A stretch of DNA of 64,000 nucleotides from Brevibacillus fortis (GTDB taxonomy: Bacteria > Bacillota > Bacilli > Brevibacillales > Brevibacillaceae). Of the stretch, positions 7,626-17,000 are shown one piece after another. The notes under the pieces were generated by a model. It was not told the origin of the DNA and did no database searches. It saw nothing but the letters and a program-made list of their open reading frames with translations. Positions within the stretch are counted from its first letter, which is position 1; every line of letters starts with the position of its first letter. The position numbers and the translations under genes were made by a program. Location: NCBI RefSeq assembly GCF_003013395.1, contig NZ_PXZM01000013.1:1-64000 (forward strand). Direction: 5' to 3'.

Positions 7626-7665
7626 AAAAAAAGAAACCCCAGACGAATGTTAATTACTCGTTTGG
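7626..7665 (-). terminator. Rho-independent terminator, minus strand
   Basis: On the minus strand CCAAACGA and TCGTCTGG (plus-strand arms 7639-7646 and 7658-7665) form an 8-bp stem with one G-U pair and an 11-base loop, followed by GGGGTTTC and a run of seven T (plus-strand A-run 7626-7632). Confidence 0.75.
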
Positions 7666-7993
7666 ACGTAACGGAATTATAATTCTGTATTTTCCTCGCG
7701 ATTCGTGGGGTCCATAAATTGTTTATTAACGAGGTTGGTTTTGTTCTGCTAGATTGCTATAATAGCTAGCCTTTTCAGTAGCTAGCTCTGTTGCTATTTG
7801 TAGTTCGGCACTGCCAGAGTGTCTAAGTTAGTCTGCATGTTGCGGTAATTCTTACCTCTTCTCACATAGACCTCTTATTTCCTTTACAATCGCCTCATAC
7901 TCGGTTTATGCCAGTGCAATTGAACCTCCCCCTTTCACTACTACTTGTACTTGTTTTGCGAATTGCCTATTTCTACTCTGATTTTGAGCATGC
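7666..7993. other. No intact gene; degenerate coding-like remnant
   Basis: On the minus strand, broken frames give peptide-like pieces (FAKQVQVVVKGGG; TEYEAIVKEIRGLCEK; IATELATEKASYYSNLAEQ) separated by stops. They look like remnants of a helical protein, but I could not name the family. Nothing else is supported here. Confidence 0.35.
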
Positions 7994-8038
7994 AAAAGGC
8001 CTATTCCTCCTCATCATTTAAGTTGGAATAAGCCTTTT
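7994..8038 (-). terminator. Hairpin terminator behind the RHS immunity gene
   Basis: Arms 7994-8007 and 8025-8038 (AAAAGGCCTATTCC with GGAATAAGCCTTTT) pair over 13 of 14 positions plus one mismatch. It lies about 90 bases after the stop of the immunity gene, and the arm itself ends in TTTT on either strand. Confidence 0.6.
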
Positions 8039-8129
8039 AAAGTTTCTCAAGTGGTTTGGTTTGTTGGTTGAATTGTACGATCTTGTTGTTGGAGTTGTAA
8101 ACCCAGTAAATTAATTCCCTCTAACAACT

Positions 8130-8543
8130 CTAGTCTTGACTATCTAATTTGGCGACATATGCAATCTCTCTCATGAAAGATGTTACAGCATGACAATTTT
8201 CCAGATCATCCTCATCCAACATCGACCAATAATAAATAGTATTCTTATGAATACTAATATCTTGAAGAAGATGATATCTGATCAGACTAGCCGAATTCTC
8301 CTCAGCCTTTCTTTCTACTATAGCATCATTGAATGATGAAATAATAATAATCATTAAAGCAAATTTTTCGTCTACGTTTAATTCGATATTTTCATAGGCG
8401 TATAAGAATTCGGTTATTCTTGAAGAATCCGACACTTCATATTCCCAGTCTTGTGAAAATTCATCAGGAGCTGGTAATTTAATTTTCTTGACAAGACCTT
8501 CAATAGCACTCTTAGTAACATACTCCGGGTATACATTCTCCAT
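8130..8543 (-). CDS. Probable immunity protein of the full-length RHS toxin
   Basis: A 137-residue acidic soluble protein starting at ATG 8543 behind AAGGAG at 7-base spacing, 18 bases after the RHS toxin stop. It is rich in helical segments (EKFALMIIIISSFNDAIVER; SLIRYHLLQDI). No family is recognised with certainty. The function as cognate immunity protein follows from its position directly behind a polymorphic toxin tip, as in WapA/WapI pairs. It has no signal peptide, consistent with neutralising the tip inside the cytoplasm. Confidence 0.7.
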   Translation of the reverse strand: MENVYPEYVTKSAIEGLVKKIKLPAPDEFSQDWEYEVSDSSRITEFLYAYENIELNVDEKFALMIIIISSFNDAIVERKAEENSASLIRYHLLQDISIHKNTIYYWSMLDEDDLENCHAVTSFMREIAYVAKLDSQD

Positions 8544-8561
8544 GGTTATTGCTCCTTTTTA

Positions 8562-11500
8562 TTATTTTCCTATTCCTGAAGGATGAGCACTGCTATATGG
8601 AAAAGCCGACCTAATTCCACCATCCTCTTTCACTATCACTCTAGCCATATCAGGTTTTATTTCAGTACCATCTGGCAAGTATCCTCTTGATTTAATAGAT
8701 GATGGTAACGGAACTTCATGAACACCAGGGCCCTTTTTCGCCACCTCTGCAAGAAAATCTGCCGCACTGTTCTCATCAAGCCATTGGCTGATTTGATGTC
8801 CCTTTCCTCTGGCTCTATCTATAAGCTGATTTGGCTTTTTCTTAGCACCGTGCTCTGAAAAAGTATGACCATACGTGGGAGTACTTTTAGGATTTCCCCA
8901 TCTAAAATTATTGGCAGCTTGTCCCGTCCCCTTAGACGTATTTTTCAACGTCCCCGCCGCTAATGCACCGGTGGCAGGAACTGCCAATCCTAAATCAGGT
9001 ACATCTCCTGCAATTCTTTGTGTCCTCGTAGCACCAATTTGAAATACAACCTCATGAACTTCCTGCTTTAAATTTGCGGGTACAATCGCCTCGACTGCTT
9101 CATCATAATCTATTTTGTGAGCGTCAGCATAAGTTACTGCTCTTCCTCCCCAAGACATCACAAGATCAACGTGATTACCACCAAAATAACCGCCCGATGT
9201 TTGATCTATATAATGCCCACTCGGGTCTATAAATCTAATTGGATTGTTATGCGTATACGTATACCGATTCAAACTCAGCGGATTATCCACTTGCCCCTTA
9301 TACGTATCCTCCGATATAAACCGCCCGATCTTCGGATCGTAGTACCGTGCACGCAGGTAGTAAAAACCACTCTCTTTATCGTACATCTCCCCCGCATACA
9401 TAAACGGGTTGGAAATCGTTTCCTTGACCTTATCCGCAATCAAGTTACCCCAAATATCATAGTCATACGTATTCAAGATGTTACCGTTCGAATCCTTGAT
9501 CTTAACAACATCGCCGTGGCTATTGTAGTAGTAACTGCCTTCGAGATTCGCCGCATAATCCTTTCGCCAGATCAACTGGTTACCGAATACATTCCGCGCC
9601 TTCACTCTACCATCCTGCGTCAGCTCTTCAATCACTTGCCCATTCAGATAGACGTAGTTGGTCGTATCAGTAACACTGCCTGTCTGCTGCTTCGTCGCCC
9701 GCAATCCACCTGGGTAATACGTGTACGTCGTTGTCCCTTTCTCATCCTTATACTCCTGCAAACGATTAAACAAATCGTGCTTCATTTCATAGGAGCGCAA
9801 GATGTCTGCCGGAGCGTTTGCATACACTTGGCGGTTGCCGCGCTTGTCATAAGCGTATTGCTTGATGTTTCCCTCGACCGATTCTTCCTTGATCCGGGAA
9901 AGCTTGTCGTATACAAACAATCCATAATTCGTACCGGAGCGCTTTTGACTGGTGATATTCCCAAACAGATCGTAGCCATTTGTCTCATTCCAGCCATCGG
10001 CATGCTTTAAGGCTGTTTTCTCACCAAATGAGCTAATAGATTGCTGCATCGCTGTCGGTTGTCCCGGATACGATACAGCATTGCTTTCTCCTGAGTTACT
10101 GATATCGTACGTGTACGTGGTCGTTCCCACTCCCGGGATCGCCACCGAATTTAATCGGTTTGCATTGTCATAGGTGTATCCGACACTTAGAGATGGCGCT
10201 GAACCAGATACCGCCCCCCTTGCTGGATATACGAGTGTATCTATCGTATCGTCGTTGTCGGAATACAGAAGCTGGTAATCCTTGCCCATCATCGTTTGGC
10301 GATTCTTCCGATGGAATCCATCGTAGCCATAGCTGATAGAGTTTCCTGTGTGATTATTTTCACTCAGAAGCAGGCCAGATTGTGGATCATACACCCGGTC
10401 TTCATAGAAAGAAGCGCCGGAAGAAACTTTCTTTAACTCATGGAAAGGCGTGTAGTCATAGTTGAATGTGACACCGTTTTTGTCCTTAAAAGTTTTTACA
10501 ACGCCACTTTTCTCATAGGTGTACGTCTCCGCTTTTGTTTCCGGATTCTTTTCGGAGAGCTTCCACGACAGGCTATTGTAGGTATACTCTGCCGTAGTCG
10601 TGCCATTCTCCAATACACTGGTGAGATTGCCTAGTCCATCGTACCCGTATACATTTACGTTATTTTCAGGGTCCTGCAAATAAACTAGGTTGTCGTTATG
10701 ATCGAAGCGCATACTCCACGCTTGGGAAGTCTTGCCGTCCGAGATTTCTTTATTGGTTACTTTCCCGAATCGATCCGTCTGGTAGTTCGTCACGCGATTG
10801 TGACTGCCGCTTTGGGTCGTCTCCTCTGTGCTCTCCACTTTTCCATACAAATCGCGGTATGTGGTCGCGATAAAGCCATTCGGAGAGAGCGTTTGTTCCG
10901 TCAAACGCGGTAAGTATCTTGTTCCATCCGAGTAGGCATTGTTTCGATGTTGTTTAGTCGTTCCTAAGGAATTCGTCGTTTGGTACACAAAACCGTCCCA
11001 GTCATACAGGTACGAGGTACTTTGCTCCTGCTTCCCGTAAGGAACCGTGCGGCTAATCTCCATTCCATCTGGTGTAAACTCGTTTTCTACCAACGAACGC
11101 TTCGCACCTGTCGTGCCCACCTGCTCTTGATAGGCGGGATCTCCATATGGGGTGTAGTAAGTGATGAGTTTCGATTGATCCGGAGCAATTTTCTCAACGA
11201 TGCCCGGTCCATCTGTACTCGATCCAGAGGCCTCGCCATCCCGATACACATACGTAATCGTTCGTTTTGCGCCTTGATTGTGAAAAGTCTCCGATAATGG
11301 TCGGCCTAACTCATCGTAATCGTACGTAGCCTTGCTTCCGTTCGGATAGGTCTGGCTTTTGATTTGGCCTTTGTCATCGATTTCGTAGGAGAAATTCAGC
11401 ACATCTGACCTTCCGCTTTCCAGCTCGACACCTGCGAGTGCGATCTGCGTGGGCTGAATTCCGTATTGATCATAGGCGGTAAAGGTCTGCGTTCTTGTCT

Positions 11501-14018
11501 TACCTGCGCCAAAGTTCTCCGTTATCGAATAAAGCTGTTTGTTTGTGTACTCATAAGTCCGTTCAACCGATTGACTCTTGGGAGTATTGATTAAATTGGC
11601 AGGGAACGAGTTGATCTCCGTTTCCTTCCTGAGCAAATATTGATCGTTGTACTCAAATGTCGTATTCGAATAATACGGATCACCGGATGCCGTCGTTGAT
11701 TGTGTTCTGGCCGCCTTTAATACAGAGAAGGTCCGGAAGCCCCATGGATTCAGAGCCACCTCATCATGCGTCCATGTGCTCACAATCCCGTCTGGCGCAA
11801 TCTGCTTGATGAGTTGTCCATAATCGTTATATTCCAAATACGTCTCTTGAGCGTAATTGTTAATCTTGGCAGCATACTGTGCGCGATTGGAAACATTCGG
11901 GTCTTTCAAGTAGTGATTGTACACATCCAAATCGCTAACGGCAGATGACGGTTCGAGAAAAACATATTGATATGTCGGCTTTGTATTCCGACCTGAGTAG
12001 GCGTAGGTCGTGTACGTAGTTGGATTGTACTCGACCCGATACTTCGCGCCAGATACATTCGTTCCGCCTTTACTAATACCTGTCGTCTTCTCACTTCTCA
12101 GCAAAGGATTTCCGTCTTGATTGACCTTGTACCGTTTATTTTTCGTGTAACGGGAAGCCTCAGATTCTGTGACATGAATGGTATCCCCATGTCGATCCGT
12201 AAAATTCTTCAATCTGGGCAGCTGTTCCTTTGGTACCTTCCATATCTCACGGAAATTGCCGTTATCTGCATAGGTCTTTTCCAGCTTATACGTATTCGTA
12301 CCGCTCGGCGTTTTCTGCGTATAGCTGTACGATACTTTATTAACAGGATGGTAGGATACATAGCTTAAGGTATACTTGTCTTGAAAAATCCGTACGAGTC
12401 CGTCATTGAAGGTAGTCTGACCTAATTGATAGGGACGGTAATCGTAATTGATTTTTAAGCCTTGCAAGGGATAGGATGCTTCTTGCATGAGCAAGTAATC
12501 GATTTCCGTGCGCTTGGCTACATCGGAATCCCAATACTTCGCTGAATCCTGTAGGGTTTGATCTGTAGGCAGCTTTTCCAGCGTATAGCTTTTGTTTAAA
12601 TTGAAATAAGCAATGCCCTTCGTTTTCGGATCATGATAGGCATACCGCGCCATTGTATACGGGCTGCTTCCGCTCCCCGCTGCCGGCAGGACTTCTACGC
12701 GGACGAGCTGATGGTAACCACTCAATGCGAACTTTCGTTCAAAGTGGTAGCGAATGTGCTTGAGAACGGTGGTCTCTGTCTTGTCTTTATAGACAATCAA
12801 ATCCTGCGTAGTGTCGTTTTGCTTTCGTTTCATCACCACATAGCGGCCGACACTGTCTTCAATGCTAACTGGCTCTCCATCGCTATTCAGGTTGTACTTG
12901 ATCGTGTCCCCATAAATATTGGATTTGACTACCGTTCCCAACGTGACATCAAACTCGTACTTCAAATTACGGTAATGCAGCGTATACTTCCGATTCACGT
13001 TGTCAATCGTGAAGAAGATGTCTTGATACGGATAATTCACAAACTTGTTGAACCGATATTCTAAAGATGTGCCGTCTTCTAAGGTAATGTAATACCGATT
13101 ACTCGATGGATCCTTATCTACTTTGGTAGAGTAGATTTGTTGACTTGGATTATAGGGGTCGTCCCTTACCGTTACGGCCTGCTCCCGACTGACGATATCC
13201 AATCTCGGCATATTAAAATCCCAGCCGGTTGCAAATTTCTCATTGGCCTTCAGTGATTCGTTCTTGGAAAAGTCCTCATCCCAGCTTGGTACACTAATTT
13301 TACTGCTCAAGGAGTGGTATCTACGTTTTACATCCAGGTCCAGTCCATGCTTGCCCGGCAAATAGAGATCTTGCTCTACCAGGTTCGCGGCACGATATAG
13401 ATCATCGACGGATTGCTCTGTTTTTGATCGAGCAAATCGAAACTCCTGATCCTTTTCGGTGTATTTTACCGGAGGAGGCGTAGTGGATTGAACCTCCATC
13501 TGTTCTTCGAGTTGCTTGATTTCATTCATTTTAGATAGAACGAGAGGGGTTAACCGCTGCAAGAGGTCTTTGCTTTCCTGACTCAGATTCTCGAATTGGG
13601 TGATAATCTGCTCAGTGGAAAGACGTTTGACTTCTTCTTGTTCCTCTGCTGTTAGTAATTGCAGCAACTCGGAATAGAAATAAGCTGCGTATTTCAACAA
13701 TGCTCTGTCAAAACTGCGATGAATTTCAATAACCGTGCCAGTGTCTAACTGCGTCCATGTAAGAGAAGAAATATCCGTTTCCGTGTATTCAGTTGGATTT
13801 TTTGCCTCTCCCTTGTCATTGGTGATTGGCTCGCCCATGGATTGTTGAATCTCTTCGATTGCCGTGTCGGGTGTTGCTGCTTCCGCACCTGACGTTACAT
13901 GAGAGATGGACACGGGGGAGGATTCATTTGCGAAAGTCGTTCCAAGCGGTAGCATCGTCGTGCATAACGCAAGACATAGCACATAAATCATGAGTGATTT
14001 TATGGAAAAATGTTTCAT
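8562..14018 (-). CDS. Secreted RHS/WapA-type polymorphic toxin
   Basis: A contact-dependent toxin of 1818 residues. Residues 1-30 are a Sec signal peptide (basic start, hydrophobic core, TTFA before the likely cleavage site). A long N-terminal region follows, then YD/RHS repeats from roughly residue 740 to 1560 (for example TWTHDEVALN, YDWDGFVYQTTNSLG, YDGLGNLTSV, YTYDNANRLNSV). The RHS core ends with RYYDPKIGRFISEDTY and DPSGH near residue 1602. The last 216 residues are the variable tip. In it, TFSEHGAKKK, QWLDENSAADFLAEV and IKPDMARVIVKEDG resemble RNase-type tips of CdiA/RHS toxins, but I cannot assign a named family. ACGGAGGC precedes the ATG. The gene follows a giant subtilase by 62 bases and is followed by its immunity gene. 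Confidence 0.85.
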   Translation of the reverse strand: MKHFSIKSLMIYVLCLALCTTMLPLGTTFANESSPVSISHVTSGAEAATPDTAIEEIQQSMGEPITNDKGEAKNPTEYTETDISSLTWTQLDTGTVIEIHRSFDRALLKYAAYFYSELLQLLTAEEQEEVKRLSTEQIITQFENLSQESKDLLQRLTPLVLSKMNEIKQLEEQMEVQSTTPPPVKYTEKDQEFRFARSKTEQSVDDLYRAANLVEQDLYLPGKHGLDLDVKRRYHSLSSKISVPSWDEDFSKNESLKANEKFATGWDFNMPRLDIVSREQAVTVRDDPYNPSQQIYSTKVDKDPSSNRYYITLEDGTSLEYRFNKFVNYPYQDIFFTIDNVNRKYTLHYRNLKYEFDVTLGTVVKSNIYGDTIKYNLNSDGEPVSIEDSVGRYVVMKRKQNDTTQDLIVYKDKTETTVLKHIRYHFERKFALSGYHQLVRVEVLPAAGSGSSPYTMARYAYHDPKTKGIAYFNLNKSYTLEKLPTDQTLQDSAKYWDSDVAKRTEIDYLLMQEASYPLQGLKINYDYRPYQLGQTTFNDGLVRIFQDKYTLSYVSYHPVNKVSYSYTQKTPSGTNTYKLEKTYADNGNFREIWKVPKEQLPRLKNFTDRHGDTIHVTESEASRYTKNKRYKVNQDGNPLLRSEKTTGISKGGTNVSGAKYRVEYNPTTYTTYAYSGRNTKPTYQYVFLEPSSAVSDLDVYNHYLKDPNVSNRAQYAAKINNYAQETYLEYNDYGQLIKQIAPDGIVSTWTHDEVALNPWGFRTFSVLKAARTQSTTASGDPYYSNTTFEYNDQYLLRKETEINSFPANLINTPKSQSVERTYEYTNKQLYSITENFGAGKTRTQTFTAYDQYGIQPTQIALAGVELESGRSDVLNFSYEIDDKGQIKSQTYPNGSKATYDYDELGRPLSETFHNQGAKRTITYVYRDGEASGSSTDGPGIVEKIAPDQSKLITYYTPYGDPAYQEQVGTTGAKRSLVENEFTPDGMEISRTVPYGKQEQSTSYLYDWDGFVYQTTNSLGTTKQHRNNAYSDGTRYLPRLTEQTLSPNGFIATTYRDLYGKVESTEETTQSGSHNRVTNYQTDRFGKVTNKEISDGKTSQAWSMRFDHNDNLVYLQDPENNVNVYGYDGLGNLTSVLENGTTTAEYTYNSLSWKLSEKNPETKAETYTYEKSGVVKTFKDKNGVTFNYDYTPFHELKKVSSGASFYEDRVYDPQSGLLLSENNHTGNSISYGYDGFHRKNRQTMMGKDYQLLYSDNDDTIDTLVYPARGAVSGSAPSLSVGYTYDNANRLNSVAIPGVGTTTYTYDISNSGESNAVSYPGQPTAMQQSISSFGEKTALKHADGWNETNGYDLFGNITSQKRSGTNYGLFVYDKLSRIKEESVEGNIKQYAYDKRGNRQVYANAPADILRSYEMKHDLFNRLQEYKDEKGTTTYTYYPGGLRATKQQTGSVTDTTNYVYLNGQVIEELTQDGRVKARNVFGNQLIWRKDYAANLEGSYYYNSHGDVVKIKDSNGNILNTYDYDIWGNLIADKVKETISNPFMYAGEMYDKESGFYYLRARYYDPKIGRFISEDTYKGQVDNPLSLNRYTYTHNNPIRFIDPSGHYIDQTSGGYFGGNHVDLVMSWGGRAVTYADAHKIDYDEAVEAIVPANLKQEVHEVVFQIGATRTQRIAGDVPDLGLAVPATGALAAGTLKNTSKGTGQAANNFRWGNPKSTPTYGHTFSEHGAKKKPNQLIDRARGKGHQISQWLDENSAADFLAEVAKKGPGVHEVPLPSSIKSRGYLPDGTEIKPDMARVIVKEDGGIRSAFPYSSAHPSGIGK
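9247..9312 (-). repeat. 66-bp perfect direct repeat of the RHS core end (copy 2)
   Basis: Identical to 2296-2361. Here it is in place, immediately before the tip of the full-length RHS gene. Confidence 0.95.
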
Positions 14019-14080
14019 AATGCCTCCGTTAGAGATATTCGTCCCCCCATGATGCGAAGGGGGGACTGCATGAACATGGA

Positions 14081-17000
14081 TTAGGGTACAACCGTAATCG
14101 TTATCGTTTTAAACTGTCCGCCGTAATACACCCTGGCTTCTGTTGTTCCAGGATTCATCCCATGTACAACGCCTTTCACGATAAATCCAACCCTAGAATC
14201 TACCACCGAGTAAAGGCCTTGTGCTGTTACATCCAGCGTACTGCCGTCCTCCAATGTTGCTGTGACCTTAATCGGTCGGGTGCTGCCAGCTCGTACCTCC
14301 ACCTTTTCCAAATCCACATGTAATACGGTTCCTTTCGGTGGAAGCGTCACTGCATGCTTGACACTTTTTAAAATGTTTCCATTCTCATCATGAATGAACG
14401 TTACGGATTCTACGCCATTTTCTTTAATCGCCTTGATCCGATTGTTTTGATCGTAAACGTACTCATACAGAGTCCCACCAGGGAGTGGAGCAAAAACGGT
14501 AAAGGAAACACTTACTGGATAGCTCTCGGAATTGGTCAATTTGATCGTGTAGTTCCCCATCCCCAGCTCATAATTGATTTCTGAAGGAGTTGGCGTCTCT
14601 TTAGGTGTTACAGCATTTCCATTGGACAGTACCGTGACAACCGGATATTTATGTGTCTGATTTTTCAATTGTGTCACCATGCGATACTTGCCAGGAATAG
14701 TCGTATTCATGGTCATTTCTACCGTTTGACCAGGCTGAAGCGTAATTTCCTTTGGTTGGTTAAAGGTAAAGGCCTCTCCCCCCGGCTTTGCCAGAAGCGT
14801 AGCGTAGAAGGAATCGTTTGCGACAATCTTTACATAATAGGTTTTTCCTGCAACAAATACGGGGTTGACTCTTCCATTCGCTCCCGCCGCAATCTCCTCA
14901 TGTGGCTGCAAGCTGGCCGCTTTATAGACGGATAGGGTTGCAATTGCAGGTGAGCCCGAATCGTTGTTTAACGTGAATGAATAGGTTCCATTTGTTCCAG
15001 CAACGATTTTCATGTATTTCGCCTCTTTTGCAGGGAAATACATCCGCACTGGGCTATTCTCGACCATTCCATTAAAATTACCTTCCGCCGGCTTCGTTTC
15101 GACCGTAATTGAGCTGCTGTAGCTGCTAATACCGGCTGAAGTATACGCCCAAAGTCTAATGGTATACACACGCGCAGGCTGAAGACCCGTAATCGTATGA
15201 TTAGTAACGTCGCCTACCTTTTTAATACCGCCGCCATCGACTTGGACTCCGTAGTCAATGGCACCTACAGATGGGCTCCAATAGATTTTGAGTGAATTGG
15301 TTTCGGCCTCCGCGTTCACGATACTTGGAGCATCCGGCTTGTCTTCTACCGTTAAGCTTCCGCCGTAATAGGCTACAATCGGTTCTGTCACTTGGATATT
15401 TTCGTACGTACCTGATCCGATTTCACGCCCGGTCCAGTTCAGCTCCCACTGACCGGATGTTCCAGTTGTCGTGAAATTTTTGGCAGGATCAGAGAGGTCG
15501 ACCTTGGCTGCAATCATTTCTCCAGAGCTAAGCTTCGTGTATGTTCCATCCAATGTAAAAGTGTCATCAAGGTCCATGACTCTTTTGGCAACCGGCGTAT
15601 AGATCACGATTTTCGGAAGTGCCTCTACCAGTCGAACGGAATAGTTAACAGCTGGTGTCCAAGCTCCCCGGTTATCCTGCGCCTGCACTGTCCAGTAAAT
15701 GGTTTGTTGCAGCATATCTTTTGATAGGGGGAAGGAATATCTGCTAACAACCTGTCTGTTTTGGGAAGCCTCCGGGATCATCTCTTCCTTTTCACCAAGC
15801 TCGTTTCCACCTGGCGTGAAGCCTACTCGTAATTTTGTCGCAACGATTTTGTCCGTGACATCATTTTCATTGAGCGTATAGTTGATAAATCCTGTAAGCC
15901 CTCTGTCCAATGTGACAAACTCCGTACTTTGTACGACTGGAGCTTGATTGGCAGCCAAAACACTGAAATTCAGCTTCGCCGTGCCACCATAAACATAAAC
16001 AGGAGTCTTCGGCATAATCGAGCGAATTCGGGCTTCCACTCGGGCATTTTTCTCGATCACACTTGTATCAAACACGTAGGAACGTGCTGTGCCTGTCAAT
16101 TTTTCGCGGATCGTTGAGGTGACATGCCCACCTTCGCTAATGTAAATGAGCAATTCTTGTGATTCAATTTTACTTGCGTGCCCACCGTAGCTTGCGTAAT
16201 CCCAGGTCAGGGAAACCTTTTCTCCTTTTGAAATTTCGGTTCCATCGCTCGGAGATTTCCACTTTGCGACAACCACGATGTCTTCCTTTTCGGCTTGTGC
16301 TCTCATGTCCAAGGTGAAGTCTACTTTTTCGCTGAGTGATCTTCCGGACTTTTGATCAACGGCCCAGACACGAAGTGAGTACAAAACATCCGGTTTCAGA
16401 TGATGGGTAGGCAGGTTGTACAAAAATGGTTGATGCTTTTCCGAAGCCGTAAATCTCGTCAACTCTTGTGGATCCTCTTCATCCAGCTGGTACCAAATGT
16501 TTACTTGATCTCCCATATTCGGGTCCATGGCAAAACCTGATATCGCAACAACATCTTTGCCATCAACGGTAGAGACCGCTGCTCCCACAGCGGGAGAGGT
16601 CAAATAGATTTGGGGAGCCGCATTATCGTTAACGGCGTTACTCATGTAGGTTATTTCAGGTGTCCATTTCAGTAAGTCGCCGATGCTGCTTTCTTTTTGA
16701 TCCACTTGAAACAAGAGCGCATCTCCTTGCTCTACCTCAAGTTCTGCTTGGATTTCCACACCAATCTCATCGTTGAATTCAATGGATTGCCAGCCAGTGG
16801 ACGGCCAAATTTGTTCATTATTTTTCAGCAATCGGACGTTTACTCCATCGCCTTCATCAACTTGAATTTTGGAAATCCAACCGCTGACCTGGATCTTGCC
16901 TGATCGTGGTGCTTCCCATTTGATGACAGGGTTTGAGCTGCCAACTCTTATCCATGTATTCCCGATGGCCGTATCGTGATTACTCTTCCATTCTTCTGTT

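Noticed and set aside
9117..10010. 297-codon plus-strand open frame inside the RHS gene
   Set aside because: It is antisense to the RHS repeats, has no ribosome binding site and no recognisable domain; the minus-strand gene explains the base pattern.
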